NCBI RefSeq assembly: GCF_016808335.1
Contig: NC_053141.1
Span: 29,999,249-30,063,248, forward strand
Origin: Panicum virgatum
Taxonomy: Eukaryota > Streptophyta > Magnoliopsida > Poales > Poaceae
Length of the DNA: 64,000 nt
Direction: 5' to 3'
This document shows, piece by piece, positions 34,805 to 45,133 of this stretch; within the stretch, counting starts at the first letter, position 1, and the number at the start of each line of letters is the position of its first letter. Under the pieces are notes generated by a model. That model was given only the letters and a program-made list of their open reading frames with translations. It was not told the DNA's origin and searched no databases. The position numbers were made by a program, and so were the translations under genes.

Positions 34805-35002
34805 CCCCGTAAGAAATCCTATTATAAGATCTAAATCTATGAAAAACTCTAGTTGTACTCGGACTCTGCTTGGACCGGTTAGACCGGTTGGACCCACCGG
34901 TCAGACCGGTGGGTCATGCCGAACCGGCTACATACGTGTCGACTGATCACACCGCCTGAACATACCGGTCAGACCGGTTCCTGCCAATTTTTGTCGTCAA
35001 CC
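34805..35002 (-). repeat. 5' LTR of the gag-only element, part 2
   Basis: This is the continuation of the split LTR from CCCGTAAGAAATCC to GTCGTCAACC. It contains three GGTCAGACC/ACCGGT clusters. The final base differs from the expected CA terminus. Confidence 0.85.
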
Positions 35003-35580
35003 TGGTGTTGGAGCGGCGGCATCAGAGGTGTGAGCGGATGGGCGTGGCGGGGCGGCCATAAATAGTTAGCCGCGGTGAATGGGATGCAAGGTGGGTAAAT
35101 GGGCTAATAGGCGGCCGACAAAGATACTTATCGGACCGACTAGTCGTGTCAGCCATTAAAGAGCCGATTGGAACAGGCCCTGCTGGCCTGAGGGCCCACA
35201 ACTGGTGCCAACGTGGCAGCACAAGCCGGCTGCTTAATGGCCGGCATGGCTCTATGGACAACCGGTCGACTAGTTCCCAAACAGTTATTTTTGTGATTAT
35301 CTAAAAAATAATATTATTTAAAAAATTTCTCGTTGTAAGGCTATTTCCCCGTGGAGGTTTTATGAGAGTTTCATGCACATTAAATAGGGTCTCATATCAG
35401 TATTTTGATGTAATACTGGTTTAAAGAGGAGAGAGGTGAAATGAGTTTCATATATATAAAATTATGTATACACGGTTAACAACACTTGTTGGGCCTTAGA
35501 ATTAAATAGTATCAGAGCCTATAAAATAGCAAATATGAAACAATGCATTGTGAGGTGAGTTTCATTTATAATTTTATTTA
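35003..35580. other. intergenic sequence, no recognised feature
   Basis: GC-rich to about 35280, then AT-rich. CATAAATAGTTAG near 35057 resembles a TATA element but no gene follows. Confidence 0.4.
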
Positions 35581-35584
35581 TGTT

Positions 35585-36560
35585 TTGGTTTTGTGGCACT
35601 CTTAGCATCTCCAATAGAGTATCTAAAAGTTACTAGCTAAAATTCTGATTTAGCTATTATGTAAAATAAAATAGCTAGTAAAAAGGTTACCAAATCCAAC
35701 AGGTTCTTCAACCAGCCTCTCCAAATCGAATCCCTCTCCAAACCCCAGGCACAAGCCCAGTCAGAATCAGCCGGCCGGTGGTTTGACCGATCGATTCCTC
35801 GGCGGCAGTGAGGTTCTAGCGAGGGAGAAGAGGCTGGCGAGCATCCTCGAGGTGAGGGGAACCCATTCCTCGCCTAAGCTCGGCGGATGGTTGACCGGAG
35901 GCGGCATACAGCGGCGCACTGGAAGCGACAAGGCGGCGATTGGGCGGCTGGGGAGGTAGGGCGAGTGGAGGAGGTCGTGCGGGCGGCGATGAATGGAGCC
36001 CAGGCGAGTTGCAGGGGCGGGGCACGTCGGCGGCGAGCTCGGCTCGAGCAACGCGAGGAAGAGGACGAGCACGGAGAGCTCGAGGCCGAGGCGTGCCCGG
36101 CGGCAGCAACACATGGTGGAGTCCACCGAGGAGGCGGCGCACAAGGCGGCGTCCCTGCTGCAGAAGAGGTCCGGCGAGGAGGCGCCCCCTGCGGCGTCCC
36201 TGCTGCGATAGGGAGCCGGTCGGCGGCGCGCATGGCGGGGGCGGCGACCGGCGAGCTCGGGCCGACGGCGGGCATGGCGGGACGCACTAGCGATGCGAGC
36301 GTGGCCCGGCGACGGGCATGGCGGGGCACGACGGGGCATGGCGGGAGCGCGGGGCCAGTGCGACACGGTCGGGAAGGAGGAGAGAGGGTGGGCCCGCAAA
36401 GAGATAGAGAAGTGATGTGACGAGGCAAAAATATATCATAAGGGGTGCAGGATATCTAATCAGATAGCAAGGATGAGCAAATGAAGAAGCTGTTGGATCC
36501 AGTCTTTACTCTTGTTTGGCTATTCAGAGAATCTGTTAGAGTTGCTCTAGAAACAACAGA
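35585..36560. mobile_element. possible TIR element with GC-rich interior
   Basis: TTAGCATCTCCAATAGAGTATCT on the left (about 35592) resembles the complement of the right end (CTAGAGCAACTCTAACAGATTCTCT, ending about 36550). A second block (ATCCAACAGGTTCTTCAACC / ATCCAACAGCTTCTTCATT) lies about 100 bp inside each end. The interior (35770-36420) is GC-rich with long overlapping low-complexity ORFs on both strands. No target duplication was found, so the element is a candidate only. Confidence 0.4.
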
Positions 36561-36582
36561 ATCAAACCACCCATTGAAATTA

Positions 36583-37829
36583 GGGGTTTTTACATATTTA
36601 CCATTCTAAGGAAGTGCACTCGCTCGTTTACCATTCTTAAAAGAGCTCTTACATATTTAGCACTACTGTAGCTGCAACTCTTACATTTTTACCACTTTAG
36701 CTGACGTGGCACGCCACGGCGGCCTTACATGGCGACGCTGAGTCAGCAAGGTCATGCAAAATGTCCTCCCTGCCCCTGATCTCCTCCTCTCTTCTCCCTC
36801 TCCGACAACTGGGTCCCGCAGCTTCCCTCACTTACAAGTGGCCCCTACTCGTCAGCTTCCTCTTCAACCCCACCCCGACGCCCTTGCCCACGGACATGAC
36901 GACGGCTCTGCTCCCCGCGGCGCCAGGCCCCGGCCGCGGCCGACCCGGATGCGCCGCCCAGGGGCCTGCTCTCTCCCCGCCGCCGGCCTTGCGCCCCTCG
37001 CGGGCGCCGCCCCTCCTATGCGGCACCCATGGCCGCGCGCGGCGGGTGGCCCTGCTTTGCTGCTGCCGCTCCACCTGCCATGCGTTGATGCGGATGGCGT
37101 TTGCGTGTGCAGCTTGCCTGCTGGTTAGCTTGCTGGCTCTCGTGCGAAGCTAGCTTGTGTGTGCATCGATACAGTATGGAGAGGAGGGCGCGGACCTGGC
37201 CGAGCTCGCCGGCGAGGCCGTCCCGGCGGCTGCGGATCCCGACCGCGGGCCTCCTCAAGCACCTCCGCGAGTCCCCGCAATGCGCCGCCGTAGCCTCGCC
37301 GCCCTCCTGCTGCTCCTAGCGGCCCGCCCCCACCGCCGGCCCCTCGGATGCTTGGCGGCTGCTGCTCGCCGTCGCGGCGCTGGCTGGCGTCCGCATCGCG
37401 CCCCCGCGCCCCATCATGGTGGCCGAGACGGCGGCTGCGGCGAGGAGCAGGGCCCCGGGGCAGGGGCCCCTCGGATGCTTGGCGGCGGCAATGCCTTCCC
37501 CTGGAGCGACGCTACGAGTCAGAGCAGAGCGCGTCATGGGCCACGAGGAGGAAGACGGAACTGACGAGTGGGGGCCACCTGTAAGTGAGAGAAGCTGCGG
37601 GATCCAGCTGTCGGAGAGGGAGGAGAGAGGAGATCAGGGCAGCGAGGACATTTCGTACGACCTTGCTGACTCAGCGTCGCAGTGTCAGGCCGTCGTGGCG
37701 TGCCACGTCAGCCAAAGTGGTAAAAATGTAAGAGTTGCAGCTACAGTAGTGCTAAATATGTAAGAGCTCTTTTAAGAATGGTAAACGAGCGAGTGCACTT
37801 TCTTAGAATGGTAAATATGTAAAAACCCC
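36583..37829. mobile_element. Mutator-like (Pack-MULE-type) element, 1.25 kb
   Basis: Both ends begin GGGGTTTTTACATATTTACC and remain inverted repeats for about 270 bp (36583-36858 and 37561-37829). TTGAAATTA flanks it exactly on both sides (36574-36582 and 37830-37838), the 9-bp duplication typical of Mutator elements. The 700-bp interior is very GC-rich (Ala/Arg/Pro frames on both strands) and could be captured gene sequence, though I do not recognise a source. No transposase is encoded. It sits in the 5' flank of the coiled-coil gene. Confidence 0.9.
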
Positions 37830-37882
37830 TTGAAATTAGGAAGACGATTGTGCTGCTCGTTCCGCCGCCGCCGCCGCTACTT

Positions 37883-37951
37883 GTAAGACTCTCCCCTCCC
37901 CTCCTGTTCCGCCGACCTCAATCAACATCTTCCTCGTCGCCGCCGTTTCAG
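37883..37951 (+). other. possible short intron in the 5' leader of the coiled-coil gene
   Basis: GTAAGA at 37883 and a pyrimidine-rich GTTTCAG ending at 37951 would define a 69-bp intron ahead of the ATG. It is consistent with grass splice consensus but unproven without transcript data. Confidence 0.35.
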
Positions 37952-37975
37952 GTCCACCGCGCCGTCCCGTCAGCC

Positions 37976-40900
37976 ATGGAGGAGTACCTGGAGAACATGA
38001 GGTCTCTCCGCTCCTACATGAACGGTGCGCACGCTTCCATATCTTAATCCAAATTACCCATTCCCTGCCGCTGATCGTTCCGCCCCCGCTACTGGATGGT
38101 TGCGTAATGGGCTGCAGATCTGGAGGAGGACGCCGCGAAGCGGTGCGCGGAAGAGCAGCAGCAGCGCACAGCCATCGAAGCCCACGACGCTGACATCGCG
38201 CTAGGTAAAGTGTTGCTTTCCTTTCTTCGCTTGCCACCAACGCTAACTTCGTTAAGTGTTGGTTTTGCCGTGGCCCGGTTTATGGCAGTGAGGGCGCAGG
38301 CAAAGCAGGCAAGCGAGGTGGCTGGGAAGCTGGCCACAGCAAGGGCGCAGGTATACGTGGACATGACCGAGAAGCAGGGCAGGATCGCCACGCTAGATGT
38401 CGAGTGTGCCACGCTGAGGCAGGTGAGGGCGAAAAATTGTTCAATCAGTAGCTGCCAAGTTCGATATCCTGGAATATGAGCATATAGTCGTAGTATATTG
38501 TGCAGCATTGCTTAGTTATTGAGTAAACTGATGGTTGGTGGAACTATTGAGGGAATTGTGAAGATTTGGTGGAGGAAAGAGAAGGGATTGGTCAATTGTT
38601 AGGCCAGAAAGGCTGGGACTAGACACTTGAACTAATAACTGTTGCTGGAGGCTAGTACTTAATATAGTTGATGATTTGTGCAGGTTAAACTTTTTGACAC
38701 TAGTTCAGGACGTTTGATTGTTTCCTGGTTAGGATATGATTATCATCCTTTTCATTTTCTGTTGTGTTGCCTTTTTACTTGAGTTTCATACACTGATATT
38801 GCAATTCCTGTTATTTAGGATTCCAAACCGTGCGTTTGCTAACCAACAGGGTAGCAGGCTATTAGGCACAAACAATAGACAAGAGATGCTCACTTTTTTT
38901 CTTTCTCAACCACTTTAATGCAAGAAATTGATAGGAATTTTGATGGAAGTCCATGAAAGCAGTTCAGTGGTATACTCATATGGAACATTTCTGCATTCCA
39001 AATGGGTCCTAAGAAAGTTGTAATTTATTGGGCATGATATTCTAATTGTCTTTATGGATAAATCATCTGAAATGAGAACCAGTGGTTTGACATAGTCAAG
39101 TGCAAAGTTAATATAAATACCTTAATGACGTGATTTTTTGCATTATTTCTAATTCTTACTTGAGGTAAACTTCTTTTTAATTATAAAATGGCATACTTAT
39201 CTGTACATGGCTTATGAGAACATGAATCAGCTATTGGATGAAACAATAAAAGAAATACTTAATTTTCTGAAAAATGAAAATACTGTCTTCCTTGTTAAAT
39301 GTTAATATATGACAATGATGGAGTATATGAATGATCCATATGCTCATGTAGTAAATTCTTGCCTGTACATAATATCACAATGAATGTAAGTATCAGGGCA
39401 ATAAGCCATTGTAACATTAGAGGAAAATTCTAGACCTCTATTTATTTTTATATCCTATAACAATGTGAGTACATCTAGAATTCTCAAGGCAATATTTTCT
39501 TGTTTTAATAAAAATAGGTGATTTCAAACATGGATATTAACCTGTGAAGACTACATACTTCATATTGTAATAGTGGGCAGCTTTTTCTTTTTCTAATGCA
39601 TATCTAGTAATTGAGATTATTCTGCTTGATTTACCTTCTCGGAAACAAGTATTTATTTCATAGCACCAGGTTTTTGTTTCATCTTCACTAAATAGAAACT
39701 CTATGCAGTCCTTTATTAGAGACATATTTTTCTTTATAGGATTGAAGTTTTAATGCCTTACCTTGCCTAACTTTTTTTTTTCCAATCAATTACCAATATC
39801 TGATTGTGGCTCGTGTTGTCCTGAAATAATTAATTATAGATATGTGTTTCATCCATCACTGTATGCTAGAACTTTATTATGAATTTTATTGAATGAACAC
39901 TCAAAACCACATCAAATATTAGGTTTAATGTATTCAAATTTCTAACCTCATTTACACGCTTCATGCCTTGAAGACCTTGGAGCTCCTCCATCAGGAAATT
40001 GCGAGTGCATCTGCCAATCTTAATGAGAAAAGGTACACCTCTATATCCTATCAAAAGCACATACTTTAAGTTCTGAGTTGTAACATGCACTAACCATTTG
40101 CGCATGGACAGACTGTTCTACAGAAAGACAGCAGAAACCTTGACTGTCAAACTACAGGAGCAACAGGTATATTTATGTTTATTTTATGTTAATCTTTTTG
40201 TGCCAATATTGTTTATCTCACAAGGAAGTTGGTTCAGCTATGGATACCATTACACTATCAATCCTACATTCGTCATTTTTCCAGGAATGGCTTGGTTCAT
40301 TGAAGAATAAGAGTACTACAATGGAGCCACATGTAAGCCTTTTGTTCACATAAAGAAATTATTTTGCTTGTTTACTGTGATTAATGTTTTTCTGTAAAAA
40401 TCTTGTACAACTATTATCTGATTAGTCATGTATTACTTTTATGACGGTTTTGAGTATTAATCGGCAAGCACATACATAGGAGAGCATTGTATCATCTCAA
40501 AAGATTAGGGGTATGTTGTAGAGTTATCACTTACCAGGGTATAATGAGCATGTTCGCTCTATGGTTCACATCTGATAATTCTGGTAGGAGAGTTATGATT
40601 CCGCATCCTTTTTTATCCCTATGTAAGTATGGATTATTAATTTGATGATAAGGTCATGAGGATTTGGAGTAAGCGAGCAGGGAGCATTATTAACCAAAGA
40701 TGACAGCACATGATTCTATCACAACTGTAATTTGAACTGGCAGGAGAAACAAAACTGTAAATCAACTTTTAGGCTTTTTTAACTTGTGAACTGCAAGTTG
40801 GATAAACAATTGACCTGTTTATTATCAGGTTAATGAGGACTTGAATGTGGTGCATTTCAAATATGGACTCAGAGGTTCATTATATACTAATTTGCATCAA

Positions 40901-42873
40901 GAGAATTTAGCATTGCTACACGTTGCCTATGTCATTTGTCTGCAGTGCTGAACTCTTGATCGTTTGTCTTGATTATAGACATATAGCGACACATGTAACA
41001 GAAGTACCATGCTATGCATGAGACTCCAACATATTATGTTGTGCTTTTGGGTCCTATGGGTCTGCTTGGTTGGCTACCAAAATGCTGGTATACCAAAATG
41101 TGGGCATGCCAATCTTTTTTACCCAAACCTTGGCAATTTTAGAATAACATTTTGTTAGGTGGGTTACTTTTTGGATTTCAACCAAACGAGCGCCAAAATT
41201 TTTATACTTGCCCATGTTTTGGCATGCCCACATTTTGGTAGCCAACCAAGCAGGCTCTATATCTTTTTCCAGCCGCTGATAATGTCTGATGCCTGTCCTG
41301 GATCAATTCCTAGCCCAATTCGTAACAGATACTTTACAAAAACCATCTGATCCTTGTGAAATCAAAGAAGCAAACCAATTCAAGTTTACGCCAAATAACA
41401 GCAGAAAACTCTATTCAGTGCCCTTCTATTTGTCTGAAAATTCAGTTAACTAATTCAAGTTCCTGGTGATAAATTCATACTTGCACTGGGGATTCAGAAT
41501 TTCATTAACCGACTAGCTACTAATTCTTCTCGATAATGGAGATTTGAAGTATTTTCATAGAGGATCTGTTTATGCATGTTAAACCAGCTTTTGCAAAGCT
41601 GCATCAACTGGAAGAAGTTTAACAAATACACGTGGATGTCTGTCAAATCATTTCCATTCTAAATGTTTTTCCTCGAATAAGCAGGAGAGCTGCATATTCT
41701 TTTAAATGGCTAGTTGCATGAATCAGTCAATGTTAATGAATTGCAATGTATGCATGCAGGTTACCGCATCTCAGAGCAAGCAAACCTTCATTGAAGGTAT
41801 GGGTTCTTTTTAAAAAAGAGGGAACTAAAATAGTGACTTTCCATAGTGTCATGGACATATTTTCTTCACTCTTACATGCTTCCACATGGTGGTGCGTGGT
41901 TTCCACATGTTGTTTTCACATTGAAATGACATAACATACCCTCCAACAATTCTAAAATTCCAAAGAGTTGGCTTGTCAAATGGTCGAACTGAATGATTTG
42001 TAAGTTCATCTGAACCTTGGATGTGCCCTCCCACTTGCAGGGGAGAGAGAGGGAACCTTTAACTCAGAAGGCAGCCTGGATAAGTTGGTTAGTATTCATA
42101 TCCTTCCCCTTTCTCCCTTCCACAGATAATCAATTCATCATGTACTTACATTTTTTTCTAACAAATAGGGAAGTAATGTTGGGAAAAACCATAGGGAACT
42201 CTACACCCGACTGGAGTCAGCTCAGCTGAAGATAGAAGACATCAATTCAAAAAGATCAACACTTCTTTCAGAAATCAGCAAAGTATACCAATTAGGATAC
42301 TCTCATGTACCTCAGATTATCTAATATTGGTTATTCTGGGTGAAGCTAACTGATGCCTGTTTACTTTGCAGGTCAAGCAGAGTCTAGAGCAAGAGAAAAA
42401 CATATTTTCTGGCTTTCCTGTAAGTTTACTTCTTGTTTTCCTATTAAACACAGTTTATGTTAAATTCTCGCATATGCAGTGCTATATAAATCTGGTCCAT
42501 GCAGGCCGCGCTACAGCAGATGGCTATGAAGTCATTGTGTGAGGAATATAATGCTCTGCAAGGTGATAAAGTTGGAGAAATTGAGTACTTCCACTCTCTT
42601 GAAGAAACTATTATTGGCATGAAGGTACTTTGCAGATGCTGTTCAGTTTCGTGCTGCATCATGACCAAATCAATTATCAAATGTTTGGTTTGACTTCCTC
42701 CTGTCCTCAGCGAGCGTTGTTCGTACTTCATGAAACTGTTTTAGCAGTGGCAGACTGGCAGTATGCTAACTTGTCTTTTTTCTGTGGTGCAGGGCGTTTC
42801 TGAACCTGTTAAATGCCGGTGTGGACTGGAGTACATGGTAGAACTGGGTGGCGAAGACATGGATCTAAGCTAA
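37976..42873 (+). CDS. host gene: 292-residue coiled-coil protein, 12 exons
   Basis: Exons: 37976-38024, 38118-38204, 38289-38422, 39974-40032, 40112-40166, 40285-40332, 41760-41796, 42041-42087, 42169-42282, 42372-42419, 42505-42624, 42793-42873. All introns are GT...AG and the joined frame is open, starting MEEYLENMRSLRSYMN and ending GEDMDLS. Most of the protein is predicted by eye to be coiled coil, with heptad-like Leu/Ile/Ala spacing and long Glu/Gln/Lys stretches (residues about 15-125 and 175-260). The C-terminus has KCRCGLEYMVEL, a Cys-x-Cys pair in a short hydrophobic segment. No membrane segment or signal peptide is visible. I do not recognise the family; a structural role in a complex is inference from the coiled coil. 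Its small exons with intact splice sites, among wrecked elements, argue that it is under selection. The 9-bp-flanked MULE ends 146 bp upstream. Confidence 0.85.
41058..41257. mobile_element. 200-bp MITE in intron 6
   Basis: TIRs of about 30 bp (GGGTCTGCTTGGTTGGCTAC / complement GAGCCTGCTTGGTTGGCTAC) are flanked by TAT on both sides. Inner blocks (ACCAAAATGTGGGCATGCC) also mirror each other, giving a hairpin-like element. The 3-bp duplication and GG(G/C)-CTG-TTGG ends resemble Tourist/PIF-Harbinger MITEs, though TAT is not the usual TWA. It lies in the 1.4-kb intron and does not disturb splice sites. Confidence 0.8.
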
Positions 42874-43600
42874 ACTCTTGCATCAAAAGATAACAGCAAC
42901 AATCTGTTCTCGACTTGTATATCCGTGAACGTAGAACAGATCTTGGCAACTTGTACATTGTAAACATGGAAGACTACCACAACGATTACCAAACTTAAGA
43001 GAAACCGTGGGTGATCAATGGGGACGTGAGATTCACTCATTCACATGTAGGGATCGAAAGAAAACTTAGCAGAAGGAATTCGCCTTTCCCTTGGCTTTCC
43101 AGTCACGCTCGGTTCATAACTTATAGCCTCCGTCGTCCGACACTGTCAGACGGGTCCCGCGCACGCCAATAGCTCGACACCAACGCAAAATATCAAATAC
43201 GTTCGCTACATGGACACGCATACAGCGGATTACGCTTAGGTTCTGTTTTGCTTGTGCCTCTGTCCCTCGTGCAGTGCGACTGTCTCTTCGCCTGTTACGG
43301 ACTCATGGTCGTCTGGCACCGTGCACCGAGCTGTCCCAATAGCTAAAGGGTTCCTGTTCCTCCAGCTAGTTTTTCACAGCAACGTGTCAAACTACCCACT
43401 GTAAGAGTCGGTCAACACTCAGCCATGGCCTTCGTGTTGCTGCTGGCGTGCGCCTCGGAGACACTCGTGGAGTCGTGGTCGCCTTCGCCGAGAAGCTCAG
43501 ATCCCTGGCAAGGACACGCTCATGCTCGATGCCAGAGAGCCGAGAGCAAGCGAGCGGCCTCCGAGTCCGAGCCCGGCACTGCATGTAAGGAAAATACCTC
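42874..43600. other. 3' flank of the coiled-coil gene, no further gene
   Basis: This must hold the 3' UTR. No canonical AATAAA is visible close to the stop. Around 43080-43590 is moderately GC-rich unique sequence with short ORFs of no recognised type. Confidence 0.45.
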
Positions 43601-43615
43601 TTTGCATGTAATTTT

Positions 43616-44115
43616 TTTTTGAGATTACACAGTATAACTCAGACACTCACAACGCACGCACACTCACACATCTATAAATACACGTAAGCAAATCCTACCC
43701 CTATGAGTATCTTTGAAGACTGAGCCAGCAAATCCTTGAGATTGACGAAGTCACCATATGCACCTACCCCTATGAGTATCTTTGAAGACTTGAGCCGGTA
43801 AATTCTCGAGATTGACGAAGTCATCACATGTGTCTACCCCTATGAGTATCTTTGAAGACAGAGCCGGCAAATTCTCGAGATTGACGAAGTCACCACATGC
43901 GCCTACCCCTATAAGTATCTTCGAAGACTGAGCCGGTAAATGCTCGAAATTGACGAAGTCACCACAGTTGCTTCTTTGTCGACGGGAACGTCGCCTGCCA
44001 CTTAATGCACAACGCCATTAAATCCCAAAATATTCGCTCCCTTGGAGAGTCGAACCCAGGACCTCAGGTGCTACCGATGCTCTTTAACTACTAGGCTACA
44101 GGCCCTTTCGCAACT
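43616..44115 (-). mobile_element. tRNA-derived SINE with expanded internal repeat
   Basis: Read on the minus strand it has an A-box-like TAGCCTAGTAGTTAAAGAG (about 44075-44095), a B box GGTTCGACTC (about 44048-44057) and a body, and it ends in poly(A) (T-run at 43612-43620 on the plus strand). TTTGCATGTAATTTT (43601-43615) and TTTGCATATAATTTT (44116-44130) form a 15-bp target duplication with one difference. The length (about 500 bp) is greater than usual for plant SINEs because of four internal 69-bp copies. Confidence 0.85.
43694..43970 (-). repeat. four tandem 69-bp units inside the SINE
   Basis: Units start at 43694, 43763, 43833 and 43902 with CCTACCCCTATGAGTATCTT (small changes). Each contains GAAGACTGAGCCGGCAAAT and GAGATTGACGAAGTCACCA. 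The copies differ at several positions, so the expansion is not brand new. Confidence 0.9.
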
Positions 44116-44286
44116 TTTGCATATAATTTTGGTGACTAAATAAAAATATAATTATTAGAACTAATGCATTTGTCAAAGTATACCTTTGTAGTTCATAGAT
44201 TCCAAGGATGAATTTCGAGCCATCCAAATGATAGTAAAAAAGAAAAAATTATATAGCATATAAAGACTCATATAGCATCCAAATTA

Positions 44287-45133
44287 TGTTGAAATTTGGG
44301 CTTAGCCCATTGAGTATTTCAGCTATTTTAAATAAATCTCAAAGACTCATGTGGTGCAAATCTTTAATCCCACATTACTAGTGGAAGTTGAGGAGACAAT
44401 GTGGCTCTCCTATATATCCAACCTATAGGCTGCCACCAGAGAATATATCAACTCAAGCTAGAGTTTTGCCTCTTCTTGCCGTTGCACTGTCACTGTAGCC
44501 TAATCCATCCCGAGCGTCGGCATGCACCGGCGAACGAGAGAGCAGGTCTATGGAACCTTTGGGATCCTGCACTGGGAGAGGGCAAATAAGGTTTTTGGGA
44601 AGTGTTCGGCACGACTGCTCAACGATCTTCATCACAGCTTGACCTTCATCCAAGTCGTGCTCTAGCGCGTCGTCTGCTCCACTCTGTTTGCAGGACCGTC
44701 TTCGTCCAGTCAGCGCCATTCATCTTTCCGAAGGCCAAGACTCAGTACGTACACTGTTATTTGATCCGCTTCTTAATCATATTTTCTGAGATCATGATCG
44801 TGCTGCGTCTTGCTACTACTGTGATAGAACTGTTCATGCTAGATCTAGTCATGTTCATGATTTATTTATTTCAAAATTTAATCATACAACTGCCTAATTA
44901 TTCAACAATCCAAAAACCTTATTATATTTAATCTGTTGATTTTACTATGGCTGATTTTGCTGATGCACTGAGGCCAAACAAGTTTACTGTTGTGCACTTG
45001 AAGAGATGGCAAGTCAATGGCTTACTGTGCTGCATGCATGGGAAGCGAGGCTTGGTATTCCACCAGGTGATCATTCTCCCGAGGAGAGGAGAAAGTTTAC
45101 GGATGCCAACAACATCTTCGTGAGGTGCGTGAT
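44287..45133 (+). pseudogene. truncated Ty1/copia element: 5' LTR/leader and gag start
   Basis: It starts TGTTGAAATTTGGGCTTAG, typical of copia LTRs, followed by a TATA-like CTATATATCC near 44411. At 44948 a gag-like N-terminus opens (MADFADALRPNKFTVVHLKR), with a following part (RRKFTDANNIFV in an adjusted frame). It is cut at 45133 by insertion of Tat element B. The LTR end and primer-binding site were not found, so the border between LTR and leader is unclear. Confidence 0.7.

Larger units (their letters stand above)
26725..35002 (-). mobile_element. gag-only Ty3/gypsy-type retrotransposon, minus strand
   Basis: Direct repeats at 26725-27307 and 30254-30647 plus 34805-35002 are LTRs; the second is split by a later insertion. 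Between them the minus strand encodes gag-like sequence only. Read on the minus strand, the 5' LTR is on the right and the 3' LTR on the left. No protease, RT, RNase H or integrase is present, so it needs helper functions. I could not find a target duplication (CGGCA on the left, no match on the right, where the final CA reads CC). GGTCAGACCGG-type motifs recur in the LTRs and in the gag frame. Confidence 0.85.

Noticed and set aside
26720..35014. CGGCA as target duplication of the gag-only element
   Set aside because: CGGCA precedes the left LTR, but the matching word on the right is 12 bp away from the LTR end, so it is not a valid flank.
35767..36428. Overlapping long ORFs (up to 210 codons) on both strands
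   Set aside because: They occur on both strands of one GC-rich block, are low-complexity Ala/Arg/Pro and show no domain; GC-rich sequence has few stops by chance.
37976..42873. Identification as kinetochore SPC25
   Set aside because: The coiled coil and size are suggestive, but I could not find the expected C-terminal globular domain pattern of that family, so I left the gene unnamed.
43425..43622. Small secreted-like protein ORF (MAFVLLLACASET)
   Set aside because: The hydrophobic start is suggestive, but the ORF runs into the SINE poly-T and has no supporting context.
43694..43970. CRISPR-like array
   Set aside because: The 69-bp units are contiguous tandem copies without unique spacers, inside a plant SINE.
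44040..44100. Stand-alone tRNA gene on the minus strand
   Set aside because: It is the head of a SINE with a poly(A) tail and target duplication.
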